The notes under the pieces: generated by a model | The model's database searches: none | Told to the model about the DNA's origin: nothing | Seen by the model: only the letters and a program-made list of their open reading frames with translations | NCBI GenBank assembly: GCA_021788625.1 | Contig: JAJYKL010000035.1 | Span: 1 to 40,382, forward strand | Reading direction: 5' to 3' | Source: Chloroflexota bacterium | GTDB taxonomy: Bacteria > Chloroflexota > Anaerolineae > J036 > Brachytrichaceae | DNA: 40,382 nt | In this document: positions 1-7,489 of the stretch, one piece after another | Layout: every line of letters starts with the position of its first letter | Numbering within the stretch: the stretch's first letter is position 1 | Made by a program: the position numbers and the translations under genes

Positions 1-423
1 GGGTGCAGGGGTGGAGTGCAGCTCTGCCAATGCATGGCCGAAGTCATGCAGCAAGATCCCGCGAGTGAGGAGATCCACTGTCTGCTGCAAGACGTTCGAT
101 AGCGTTTGCCCAGGCACGAAGTCCATTACCAGCCATCCCTCGGGTACCAGAGCTGTGTCTCGTCGGGTATAAACGTGTGGACGTGGTGTTTGTATCTGCG
201 TCACTGCAAGTGAAGACAAAACGTTATACTCGCGCGCCAGCCACCCGCTGTAGAGCGTTCCTTTTGCGAGCTTAACGGCATAATTGCCCCTGGCAGTCTC
301 GACCGCGTATACAGTTGACGTGACACCTTGAGCCGGAATCCAGACGTTATTCACAGTCCCCAGGAATGTCACAACTTCGTTTGGCCAATCGGTCAACTCA
401 ACAGGCCTGTCTATGCCTGTCAT
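1..423 (-). CDS. Partial aminoglycoside phosphotransferase (APH)-like kinase, N-terminal part
   Basis: The first 141 codons of a gene whose 3' part lies beyond the left edge. The start ATG (421-423) overlaps the TGA of the upstream oxidoreductase in an ATGA, so the two are probably translationally coupled. The N-lobe looks like the APH/choline kinase fold: a glycine-rich loop (QGVTSTVYAV, about residues 35-44) followed by the ATP-binding lysine in NYAVKLAKG, then a hinge-like stretch (WLVMDFVPGQTL). The catalytic HxD motif would lie off the window. In this family such kinases phosphorylate small hydroxyl substrates, including aminoglycosides, choline and sugars. Pairing with an MocA-type sugar/inositol dehydrogenase points to a polyol or sugar substrate rather than resistance, but that is inference. 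Confidence 0.75.
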   Translation of the reverse strand, partial: MTGIDRPVELTDWPNEVVTFLGTVNNVWIPAQGVTSTVYAVETARGNYAVKLAKGTLYSGWLAREYNVLSSLAVTQIQTPRPHVYTRRDTALVPEGWLVMDFVPGQTLSNVLQQTVDLLTRGILLHDFGHALAELHSTPAP

Positions 424-1493
424 AACATCACTTCATGGCCTGTCGTGGCGGATTGTTGTATGGCCTCTAATATTCGCGTGGTTAAAAGCGCCTCTTCCGG
501 TTTCACCATAAGCGGCCCTTCGCCCTGCACAGCCTTGATAAATGAAGCAATGGAGGCTGATGTTCCTGCAGCTGGATATCGTGAAAGGTCGGGGATGACT
601 GCCTCCATGTAACCATTGTGCTCCTGGTAAAAACGGAGAGGAGCCTCCCGTCCATACGTTATGGGTGAGCGATCAGCGCCACCATGTGTGCCGAGGAGGG
701 TAACTCGTTCCTCGGACGCAAGAAAGGCAGCCCAGGTCACGATCAGTCTAATTTGGCCACCATCAGCCAGGCTGATTTGTGCGGTAGCTGTATCGTCCAC
801 GTCGTAGCGGCCTTGCGTGCTGCGGTCGATGCCCCAACCACCCAGTCCGATCTTCTGCTCACCGAGTGCCGAGCTTAAGGATCCGTGCACAGCGGTTACC
901 TTGGGGAACCCGAGCAGGAATAAGGCCAGGTCCAGCATGTGAACCCCGATGTCGAACAGTGCTCCGGCACCTGCCATATCCTTATTGGTGAACCAGCTCC
1001 CATATCCTGGAATGCCGGCGTAGCGGATCATACGCACGTCGGCCAGGTATACATGGCCCAGCCGACCTTCTTCCACGGCTTCGCGCATGGCACGCGCGGT
1101 GCCCTCGAAACGCATATGTTGGTTTACGCTCAGTAACTTGCCGCTGTGATGTGCAGCCTTAATCATCTCCTCCGCCAACGATCCAGATACGGCAAACGGT
1201 TTTTCGCACAATACATGCTTACCAGCTTCCAGAGCGGCGATAGTGGCTGGAGCATGAAGATAGTTGGGCAGACAGATACTGACGACATCAATACTGGGAT
1301 CCGATAGCAGCTCATGGAAATCCGTGTAGGTGTGAGGGATGCCGAAGTCGCGCGCCGTACTTTGTGCACGTGAAAGGTTTGTGTCGCAAACCGCTACGAC
1401 TTCCACCCCGGCTGCCTGATAACCGGGAATGTGTCCTCGCCGGCTGATTTCACCACACCCAAGCACGCCAGCGCGAAGGGGTGCAATAACCAT
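420..1493 (-). CDS. Gfo/Idh/MocA family NAD(P)-dependent oxidoreductase
   Basis: A 357-aa protein of usual family length. The N-terminal Rossmann fold opens with GVLGCGEISRRGHIPGY (about residues 9-25). It is followed by the acidic strand end VVAVCDTN, which suggests NAD preference, and the family signature EKPFAV (about 97-102) carrying the conserved Lys-Pro. The C-terminal alpha/beta domain includes the GALFDIGVHMLDL motif, whose Asp and His are catalytic in the family. It oxidises a hydroxyl of a sugar, inositol or similar substrate; the exact substrate cannot be read from sequence. The start is supported by a GGAGGAG ribosome site about 7 nt upstream. The stop overlaps the next gene, an APH-like kinase. 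Confidence 0.9.
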   Translation of the reverse strand: MVIAPLRAGVLGCGEISRRGHIPGYQAAGVEVVAVCDTNLSRAQSTARDFGIPHTYTDFHELLSDPSIDVVSICLPNYLHAPATIAALEAGKHVLCEKPFAVSGSLAEEMIKAAHHSGKLLSVNQHMRFEGTARAMREAVEEGRLGHVYLADVRMIRYAGIPGYGSWFTNKDMAGAGALFDIGVHMLDLALFLLGFPKVTAVHGSLSSALGEQKIGLGGWGIDRSTQGRYDVDDTATAQISLADGGQIRLIVTWAAFLASEERVTLLGTHGGADRSPITYGREAPLRFYQEHNGYMEAVIPDLSRYPAAGTSASIASFIKAVQGEGPLMVKPEEALLTTRILEAIQQSATTGHEVML

Positions 1494-1586
1494 GTCTTTT
1501 CTCCTCCAGTTCGGTCAGTATGGTACCTAAACGTGGGTTAGTGTAACACTCCTATCTCTCGTTCCGACTAGAGAGGCACGACCTGT

Positions 1587-1615
1587 TTGACCCTGTCCCC
1601 TGCCCATGGTATAGT
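1587..1615 (+). promoter_or_regulatory. Sigma-70-type promoter for the tRNA-Ser pair
   Basis: TTGACC (1587-1592), a 17-bp spacer, then TATAGT (1610-1615). The predicted transcription start near 1622 lies about 28 nt before the first tRNA-Ser. Spacing and hexamers are close to consensus. Confidence 0.75.
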
Positions 1616-1649
1616 CTATTCACGCTTTCAGTGCCGGCCTTCACCATAT

Positions 1650-1737
1650 GGAAAGGTGGCCGAGTGGTTTAAGGCGACGGTCTTGAAAACCGTTGTGGGT
1701 CTTGTGCTCACCGTGAGTTCGAATCTCACCCTTTCCG
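1650..1737 (+). tRNA. tRNA-Ser (anticodon TGA)
   Basis: Acceptor arms GGAAAGG (1650-1656) and CCTTTCC (1730-1736) pair fully, with discriminator G at 1737. The anticodon stem ACGGT/ACCGT encloses loop CTTGAAA, giving anticodon TGA (1684-1686). The long variable arm is typical of serine tRNAs, and the T loop reads GTTCGAATC. CCA is not encoded. It is probably co-transcribed with the second tRNA-Ser 10 nt downstream. Confidence 0.96.
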
Positions 1738-1747
1738 CTTGGCTTAC

Positions 1748-1837
1748 GGGGAGGTGCCGGAGTGGACGATCGGAGCCGCCTGCTAAGCGGTTGTGCGCCT
1801 AAAAAGTGCACCCAGGGTTCGAATCCCTGCCTCCCCG
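1748..1837 (+). tRNA. tRNA-Ser (anticodon GCT)
   Basis: Acceptor GGGGAGG (1748-1754) pairs with CCTCCCC (1830-1836); discriminator G at 1837. The anticodon stem GCCGC/GCGGT encloses CTGCTAA, giving anticodon GCT (1782-1784). A long class II variable arm and the T loop GGTTCGAATCC are present. It follows tRNA-Ser(TGA) and is followed by a strong terminator. CCA is not encoded. Confidence 0.95.
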
Positions 1838-1845
1838 CTGAACAA

Positions 1846-1880
1846 GAGAGCACCCTGTTATTTTTCAGGGTGCTCTCTTT
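1846..1880 (+). terminator. Rho-independent terminator after the tRNA-Ser pair
   Basis: A perfect 12-bp stem GAGAGCACCCTG (1846-1857) / CAGGGTGCTCTC (1866-1877) with an 8-nt loop, followed by TTTAT. It terminates the tRNA transcript and may also act on the converging cytochrome operon ending at 1902, because the reverse strand reads TTGTT after the stem. Confidence 0.85.
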
Positions 1881-1901
1881 ATCATTCAAGGCCAGGAACC
1901 A

Positions 1902-2825
1902 TTACTTCAGCGATGCCAAATAGGTAACAAGGTTGTTCAGATCAGTTGGTGAGATCAATTGCCCGAGGTTTTGCGGCATGATGCCGGTAGGGCAGGGACC
2001 TGCGGGGCAGTTTGTGGAGATATAGGCATTGGGATTAATGATCGACTCACGAATGTATTCCTCAGGGGTAGTGGCTTTACCCTGGCTCTGTTTATAGGCT
2101 GGGCTGGCAATAATAGCGGCTGCATCAGAACCGATCTTGCTCAGATTTGGACCCACGGAACCAGTCGAAACGCCCCGTATCGTGTGGCAGGCTATACAGC
2201 CTTCCTTCAGGTAGATAGCCTTTCCAGCTTCCTCTGCAGGAGTGAGCGGCACGGGTGTTGGTTGCGGTCCAAAAGCGGAGCCCGGCTTAGGCTCTTCGAC
2301 CAACCCGATTGTATTGGGAGCCTGCCGCCAGTTCTCAATAAACTTAGCCACATCCGCAATCTGGTCGTCACGTAGATTACCTCCGTAGCTTTCGCTAAAA
2401 GCTGGGTGCACCACATCCCATGCATTGCTACTCTTCAAAGGAATACCAGACGCCGTCACGGCGCGGATGTAGTCATCCAGGGAGCCAGTCCAGCCAATGT
2501 CTGCCAGGCGCTGACTCCTGGTGATCTCCATACCGCTGGCATCCACCTGTCCCAGGAAGTAGATACCACTTAACTCTGGACCCTGCCCATCGATGCCTTT
2601 GCCATCCGCTCCATGGCAACGGGCACATTGCTGTGTGTATACATCGGCCCCGTCCTCGATGGCACGCGCTGCGTACTTTGTGTCATTGCTGCTTAGTGTG
2701 TGCGACAGATCGGAGATCCCGGTAATCGCACAGGTGCTCAAAACCGTTATCACAGCGACGATGCCCGCGAAAACCCGCAAGGTGAATCCAGGTTTATAGG
2801 TTACGATCCTTTTGATCAAGTTCAT
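1902..2825 (-). CDS. Di-heme cytochrome c subunit of a bc-type complex
   Basis: A 307-aa protein with one N-terminal transmembrane anchor or uncleaved signal (about residues 10-35) and two class I cytochrome c domains. Heme sites are CARCH (about residue 88) in the first domain and CIACH (about residue 213) in the second. GIMPQNLG near the C-terminus probably supplies the second-domain Met ligand. An in-frame GTG lies 12 nt upstream, but ATG at 2823-2825 has GGAG 6 nt ahead of it and is preferred. It follows the Rieske and cytochrome b genes, so it most likely takes electrons from the Rieske protein and passes them to a soluble carrier or terminal oxidase on the outer face of the membrane. 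Confidence 0.88.
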   Translation of the reverse strand: MNLIKRIVTYKPGFTLRVFAGIVAVITVLSTCAITGISDLSHTLSSNDTKYAARAIEDGADVYTQQCARCHGADGKGIDGQGPELSGIYFLGQVDASGMEITRSQRLADIGWTGSLDDYIRAVTASGIPLKSSNAWDVVHPAFSESYGGNLRDDQIADVAKFIENWRQAPNTIGLVEEPKPGSAFGPQPTPVPLTPAEEAGKAIYLKEGCIACHTIRGVSTGSVGPNLSKIGSDAAAIIASPAYKQSQGKATTPEEYIRESIINPNAYISTNCPAGPCPTGIMPQNLGQLISPTDLNNLVTYLASLK

Positions 2826-2889
2826 GCGAAACTCCACGCCACTTTGACCCGTTCCATACCTGACGTGTGTACCACCGCCCGGCGCTTGT

Positions 2890-4572
2890 TTAGTGACCTG
2901 CGTACCGGTCGATGAACTTATACTTTGTGAATGTCTGCGCTGTCCCGGTTGTGTCCGTGTACGTGATAACCAGCGTTACCTGACGCAGGTTAGGTTGGAC
3001 ATCAGAAATAGTCACCTGAGCTGCGGCGTCGTTGGCAAGCTTGTCACCTAGCGGATCGGAATTTTTCATGCGATATTGCATATCGGAGTAGATCGAGTCA
3101 AGAACCTTTTTGAGTTCTGGCGCATTCGAAACCTGTGTGCCAGGTGAAACGGCATACTCGCCGGGTATGAGCTGATCGAAAGGTATAGTCATCAACGGAC
3201 CTTCCCCTTCGTCAGGTAGAAACTTCTGTCCAACCTCCAGCACGGGAGTACCTCCCACATATCCGAAGCCTGTAAACGGCACACCCGTGGGCACACCAGC
3301 CAGCGAGAGGTACAGGATGGTCACGGCAAACAGAGCGCCGAGACTCAGCATCACTTTGCGATGCCCATAACGGCGACTGGGGTTGGGATCAATGTACGGC
3401 AATGCGAATAAAAGCACAAACACGAATGGACCCACGACTATGCCCCATAGGATCTTCGGTGTGAGGCCAATAGCGTTGAAAGCGAAGCGGTCCACGGTAT
3501 TTGCGATCTCGGGAGGCACGAATGGAAGGATATGCGGAATTTTAAGCAGACCCTGCAGCCAGTAAAAATACCATGGTGCGACTGTGTGAAGAGGGGTAAA
3601 CAAAGGGTCTGCATGATGTTCAAGGGGTGCCGTATACCAGGTAACGCATGAAAGCGCCAGGAGTGCGACAGCAATCGCCATGTACATCAGTTCGTTGGTG
3701 GCAATGTCAGGCAGAAAGGGTACACGCTTCTCGGGAGGTATTTTACGGGCGTTATCTTCGCCTACCGGTTCTCTTTCAGGTGGAAGGCTGATACCCCAGC
3801 GTACCACTTTATAGTAGTGCACCGCCAGGAAGATGATGCCGACGAGCGGCAGAAGCACGATATGAAGCAGGTAGAAGCGAAGCAGGCCGCTCGCGCCAAT
3901 TTCAGGTGCACCACGCAGGACCAGGTTCACAATAGATCCGATGACCGGAGCTGCATCAGCCATGCTGGTGCCGATGGTCACAGCCCAGAAAGACAACTGA
4001 TCCCACGGTAGCAGGTAACCGCTAAACGATAAGGCGAGGGTCACCACCAGAAGCACAACACCCGTGAACCACGTGAACTGGCGCGGCTTTTTATATGAAC
4101 CAGTCGTGAACGTACGCACCATATGGAGTGTCACGAGGATGACCATCACCTCTGCACCCAGGCGATGCAAATCGCGCACGAAAGCGCCGAAGGGCACGTT
4201 CGTGATGATGTCAATCATGCTGCTGTAGGCATGCTCGGGTGTGGGGGAATAAAAGATCATCAGATAGATGCCGGTGACGATTTCGATGGTGAAGAACAAA
4301 GCAGAAAGTAGACCGAGCCGGAATGTGGGATACAGGCTGGTCACCGCTTCATGATAAAAGGTGGGGCGTATGTGAAACCAGAATCCCTCTGTATGCACCC
4401 GCGCACGCGGGTTTGGCCGGGTAGGCGCGTCACCCCGCAAGATACCCCGCATGTCGGTGAGTGACAGTCCACCCGTAAAACGGGTCAGGGAATGGTCAAT
4501 ACGTTGAGCTACGGTTGATTTGAGCCCCGTTGTCCGGATCTGGTCCACGAGTTTTTTGCCGACGATGGACAT
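2890..4572 (-). CDS. Cytochrome b subunit (b6-type) of a menaquinol/quinol-oxidising bc complex
   Basis: A 560-aa integral membrane protein holding the di-heme cytochrome b core and the C-terminal (subunit IV-like) part in one chain. Heme-ligand histidines fall in DLHRLGAEVMVILVTLH (spacing HX13H) and LLHIVLLPLVGIIFLAVH (spacing HX14H). The 14-residue second spacing is the b6-type signature. The quinol-site PEWY motif appears as APWYFYW, a variant I recall from other bacterial bc complexes. A soluble tail of about 110 residues after the last helix is not part of the classic core. The gene lies 35 nt after the Rieske gene and 64 nt before the di-heme cytochrome c, so the three form one complex operon. 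Confidence 0.92.
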   Translation of the reverse strand: MSIVGKKLVDQIRTTGLKSTVAQRIDHSLTRFTGGLSLTDMRGILRGDAPTRPNPRARVHTEGFWFHIRPTFYHEAVTSLYPTFRLGLLSALFFTIEIVTGIYLMIFYSPTPEHAYSSMIDIITNVPFGAFVRDLHRLGAEVMVILVTLHMVRTFTTGSYKKPRQFTWFTGVVLLVVTLALSFSGYLLPWDQLSFWAVTIGTSMADAAPVIGSIVNLVLRGAPEIGASGLLRFYLLHIVLLPLVGIIFLAVHYYKVVRWGISLPPEREPVGEDNARKIPPEKRVPFLPDIATNELMYMAIAVALLALSCVTWYTAPLEHHADPLFTPLHTVAPWYFYWLQGLLKIPHILPFVPPEIANTVDRFAFNAIGLTPKILWGIVVGPFVFVLLFALPYIDPNPSRRYGHRKVMLSLGALFAVTILYLSLAGVPTGVPFTGFGYVGGTPVLEVGQKFLPDEGEGPLMTIPFDQLIPGEYAVSPGTQVSNAPELKKVLDSIYSDMQYRMKNSDPLGDKLANDAAAQVTISDVQPNLRQVTLVITYTDTTGTAQTFTKYKFIDRYAGH

Positions 4573-4607
4573 ATGGAGATCCCCTTACTGCACGGAACGG
4601 ATCATGT

Positions 4608-5225
4608 TTAGAAGTGAGATTTGCCGAGCGTTTTATGACCAGTGTCAACTGCTATGACATAAGCATCAGCGGTCAAGGGTACGGGATGTCCGTCCTGTGA
4701 ATCGGCCAGCAGCTTGCCGGATTTATCGAGCACCTGGAATGCAAAACGGTCCAAACCGCGGGGAGCTGGACCGGCGATCCAGTCGCCGTTGATTTGAAAT
4801 AACGAGCCATGACAGGGGCAGGTGAATTGGTGAGCATTGTTATCCCAATTGAAGACACAGCCCATATGCGTGCACACCTTGTATTGCGCGATGACTCCGT
4901 CATCGACGGTGGTCATCCAAAAACTACCCGCATTGTTCGGTAACGGTGTGCTGTTTGGTTTTGGCCAATCGGTCACCGCTGTGGTGATCACTCCTCCAAA
5001 CTGACCGGCACGGAACCGTGGCAGCGTGATGAGGATAGAAATGCCAGCTGTTTCAAGAAGAAAGAAGGCCATGCTGGCACCCCAGATGTAATACAGGAAT
5101 TCTCTCCGAGTCATCCCTCCAGGTATGTAAGGCTTTGCTGCGTTAGTGGATTTCGAAGATGTGGAACTGGTGGGAACCGGCCCGGAAGCAAGAGCCGCTG
5201 GGTGCGGCGCTGTCGAATCTGCCAT
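4608..5225 (-). CDS. Rieske [2Fe-2S] iron-sulfur protein of the bc complex
   Basis: A 205-aa protein. A Pro/Ser-rich N-terminus precedes MTRREFLYYIWGASMAFFLL (about residues 38-57), a Tat-like n-region running into a transmembrane anchor. The Rieske domain carries CTHMGC (about 117-122) and CPCHGS (about 136-141), supplying the two Cys and two His cluster ligands. AGPAPRGLDRF downstream matches the proline loop. It receives one electron from quinol at the cytochrome b site and passes it to cytochrome c. The start has AAGGAG 5 nt upstream. It is the first gene of the Rieske-cytochrome b-cytochrome c operon. Confidence 0.94.
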   Translation of the reverse strand: MADSTAPHPAALASGPVPTSSTSSKSTNAAKPYIPGGMTRREFLYYIWGASMAFFLLETAGISILITLPRFRAGQFGGVITTAVTDWPKPNSTPLPNNAGSFWMTTVDDGVIAQYKVCTHMGCVFNWDNNAHQFTCPCHGSLFQINGDWIAGPAPRGLDRFAFQVLDKSGKLLADSQDGHPVPLTADAYVIAVDTGHKTLGKSHF

Positions 5226-5566
5226 CTGTACTCCTTATTTCTTCATTGTCTGGTGTTGAGAAACATGTCTATGATGCAGGTCAATGTGAACCTCAGTATC
5301 ATGGGTCTCCCAGATCACTGTACACTGTACAGCCAGTGACCCCAAACTCAATCGCATTACTGCGTTGGGTGGAAAGCAGCAGGGTCCATCTCCTGACGGT
5401 GTGGATCTTTAGACTGGTGCGCCGTATCACTAGTGTCATGGATTCCAACGAGCCATGCACATTGCTGGATGGCATACCTCAACTGCCGTGAAAGGTTCTC
5501 ACACGGTTCAGCGATTACATGCACATCATGCAGTGCAGCCTCGTGAAGATGATACTCGATTGTTGG
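5226..5566. other. Intergenic region between the Rieske gene and uppP
   Basis: About 340 bp with no supported gene; short reading frames here lack family resemblance and ribosome sites. It must contain the promoter of the cytochrome operon, though I found no convincing -35/-10 pair. It contains a tandem CTGTACA repeat inside a larger inverted repeat, listed separately. Confidence 0.5.
5315..5339. repeat. Inverted repeat with tandem CTGTACA, possible operator
   Basis: TCACTG (5315-5320) and CAGTGA (5334-5339) are inverted. Between and overlapping them lie two tandem copies of CTGTACA (5318-5324 and 5325-5331), the second being part of the palindrome CTGTACAG. The site is about 90 bp upstream of the Rieske start codon, a plausible place for an operator of the cytochrome operon. 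Regulation is inferred only from position and symmetry. Confidence 0.35.
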
Positions 5567-6397
5567 TTAATGCGGTATTGGCAAATAGAGGGCGATCATC
5601 AGCAAGCCCAGCACCAGGCGATACCAGGCAAATGGCCTAAAGTCGTGGTGTGCTACGTATCCGAGGAACCATTTAATAACCACCAGTGCCACGGCAAAGG
5701 AGACAACCAGACCGATGAGAAAGGCCACGAACTGACTCGAATGGATATTATGAATGTCTTTATACAGGCTGTACAGAGTTGCTGCGACCATGGTCGGTAT
5801 GGATAGATAAAAAGAGAATCGCAATGCGGTGGGACGATCCAACCCAGCCAGCAGTCCTCCGACGATGGTGGCGGCTGAACGTGACATGCCAGGGAAGAGC
5901 GATGCCACCTGCGCCACACCAATCTCAACACTCTGGCGCAGATCGACACTCTCTAGATCAGTGGTAGTCTGTGTGCGTCTGGCCACCCAGTTCTCGACCA
6001 CCAGGATGATGAGGCCTCCTGCAACCAGGGCAATACCGACTGTAAATGGGCTAAACAGGTACTCGTCAATGAGTTTATTAAAAAGCAATCCCACTACGGC
6101 TGCGGGGATGAATGCCAGGACGATGCCGAGTAGCAGACGCTGTGCAGCCCGGTCACTTGGGGCGCGCTGCAACAATCTCAGCAGATCACGTAAAAAGTAC
6201 AGGATCAGTGCCACGATGGCACCGAGCTGGATGAAAATCTCGAACGTGTCGGCAACGTCTTTACTCCCTATGCTTTGCTCGAATTGAAGGAAGTTTCCTA
6301 CAATGATGAGGTGGCCTGTGGACGATACAGGAAGAAACTCCGTTAAACCCTCTACAATTCCCATGACGATCGACTTCCAAATGAGTGTTAAGTCCAT
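5567..6397 (-). CDS. uppP: Undecaprenyl-diphosphatase (UppP/BacA family)
   Basis: A 276-aa polytopic membrane protein that dephosphorylates undecaprenyl diphosphate to recycle the lipid carrier for cell-wall and polysaccharide synthesis. Both family motifs are visible: EGLTEFLPVSSTGH (residues 16-29) with the catalytic Glu, Ser and His region, and PGMSRSAATI (about residues 170-180). The length matches the family. An upstream in-frame ATG at 6469 would run into the divergent gene; the start at 6395-6397 is preferred because MDLTLIWKSIVMGIVEG is the usual family N-terminus and a promoter lies just upstream. No strong ribosome site is visible. Confidence 0.93.
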   Translation of the reverse strand: MDLTLIWKSIVMGIVEGLTEFLPVSSTGHLIIVGNFLQFEQSIGSKDVADTFEIFIQLGAIVALILYFLRDLLRLLQRAPSDRAAQRLLLGIVLAFIPAAVVGLLFNKLIDEYLFSPFTVGIALVAGGLIILVVENWVARRTQTTTDLESVDLRQSVEIGVAQVASLFPGMSRSAATIVGGLLAGLDRPTALRFSFYLSIPTMVAATLYSLYKDIHNIHSSQFVAFLIGLVVSFAVALVVIKWFLGYVAHHDFRPFAWYRLVLGLLMIALYLPIPH

Positions 6398-6436
6398 GTA
6401 TACAGTTATCCGATAAGATGGTGCAAACAGGATGGC

Positions 6437-7489
6437 ATGAATCGTAATTCGCTTGGCCTGGTTCGTCAATCAAAGTACGGCGTGGATAAGCCTGTGGCCC
6501 TCGTTACCGGTGCGACGGGCTGTGTTGGGGCCAACCTGATTGAAGCGCTGATGCGGCATGGATGGCACGCCTTGGCACTACGTCGTAGTACATCGTCATT
6601 GCGTGCATTACAAGGTCTCACCTACGACACCGCCATAGGCGATATTCTCGACACTGCGTCGCTGATCGAAGCGATGCGCGGTGTGGACGTTGTATTTCAT
6701 GCCGCCGCCGCCTCCGACTACTGGCGTACCGGCGTTCAACACCTGTACGAGGTGAACGTCGAAGGGACCCGAAGGGTGCTGGAGGCTGCACGAATGGCGG
6801 GGGTGGGCCGCGTGATATTTACAAGCAGTGTGGCAGCGGTCGGTCAACCGCCGTTCGGGTTCACAGCGGATGAAGCTCAGCCATTTAATCTGCGTCCTGA
6901 GCAGTTCCGTTACGGGCATAGCAAGTGGCTCGCAGAACAGGTAGCCCTGGATGCGGTCAAGGCTGGCCAATATGTCGTGATTGTGAACCCGGCTGTTATC
7001 ATCGGCCCTCGCGATGTGAACCAGATCAGTGGCAGCCTGATTCTGGAAGAGCGCCGCTTAGGCATTCCAGTCTACCCCCCCGGTGGGGTGTGTGCCATCG
7101 ACGTGGAAGACGTGTGTGAAGCCATGATCGCGGCTGTAGAGCGTGGGCGTAATGGTGAGCGCTACATTTTAGGGGGTGAAAACTTGTGGTATCGCGAGTT
7201 ACTCGCGACCACTGCCCAGATTGTCGGGCGCCAGCCACCTCACATCGCGTTACCTCGCCGTTTTGTTTTGTTCATGGCACGGAGTGTGGACCTGTTGCGA
7301 CGGGCCGGCGCCAAGTTACCTGCCAACGGTGATCAACTGCGATTCAGCACCCGAACACTCTGGTTCGATTCATCCAAGGCGCGCCGTGAGCTCGGGCTCC
7401 GCACGCGACCCTACGCGGAAGCGGCCTGGCGTGCGTTTGAATGGTATAAGGACAATGGTTATGTGGTACCTGCTATACGGGCTCAATGA
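6437..7489 (+). CDS. NAD(P)-dependent epimerase/dehydratase-like extended SDR
   Basis: A 350-aa extended short-chain dehydrogenase. The nucleotide-binding motif TGATGCVGAN is at residues 24-33, the active-site YxxxK is Y159-K163 (YGHSK), and DVVFHAAA and NVEGTRRVLEA are typical of the dihydroflavonol reductase / 3-beta-HSD / HpnA-like branch. Substrate could be a nucleotide sugar, sterol-like ketone or similar; it cannot be fixed from sequence. ATG 6437 has AGGA 4 nt upstream. The alternative GTG at 6482 removes 15 weakly conserved residues and would free the uppP promoter region. The 3' end overlaps the holA start by 29 nt, suggesting coupling. Confidence 0.85.
   Translation: MNRNSLGLVRQSKYGVDKPVALVTGATGCVGANLIEALMRHGWHALALRRSTSSLRALQGLTYDTAIGDILDTASLIEAMRGVDVVFHAAAASDYWRTGVQHLYEVNVEGTRRVLEAARMAGVGRVIFTSSVAAVGQPPFGFTADEAQPFNLRPEQFRYGHSKWLAEQVALDAVKAGQYVVIVNPAVIIGPRDVNQISGSLILEERRLGIPVYPPGGVCAIDVEDVCEAMIAAVERGRNGERYILGGENLWYRELLATTAQIVGRQPPHIALPRRFVLFMARSVDLLRRAGAKLPANGDQLRFSTRTLWFDSSKARRELGLRTRPYAEAAWRAFEWYKDNGYVVPAIRAQ
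6441..6469 (-). promoter_or_regulatory. Promoter of uppP
   Basis: Read on the minus strand: TTGACG (6469-6464), 17-bp spacer, TACGAT (6446-6441). The predicted start near 6434 gives a leader of about 37 nt before uppP. The promoter lies inside the 5' end of the divergent epimerase gene, whose true start could therefore be the GTG at 6482. Confidence 0.6.

Noticed and set aside
1641-1889. A minus-strand protein across the tRNA-Ser genes
   Set aside because: It is the reverse of two tRNA genes and a terminator; such frames are a common artefact.
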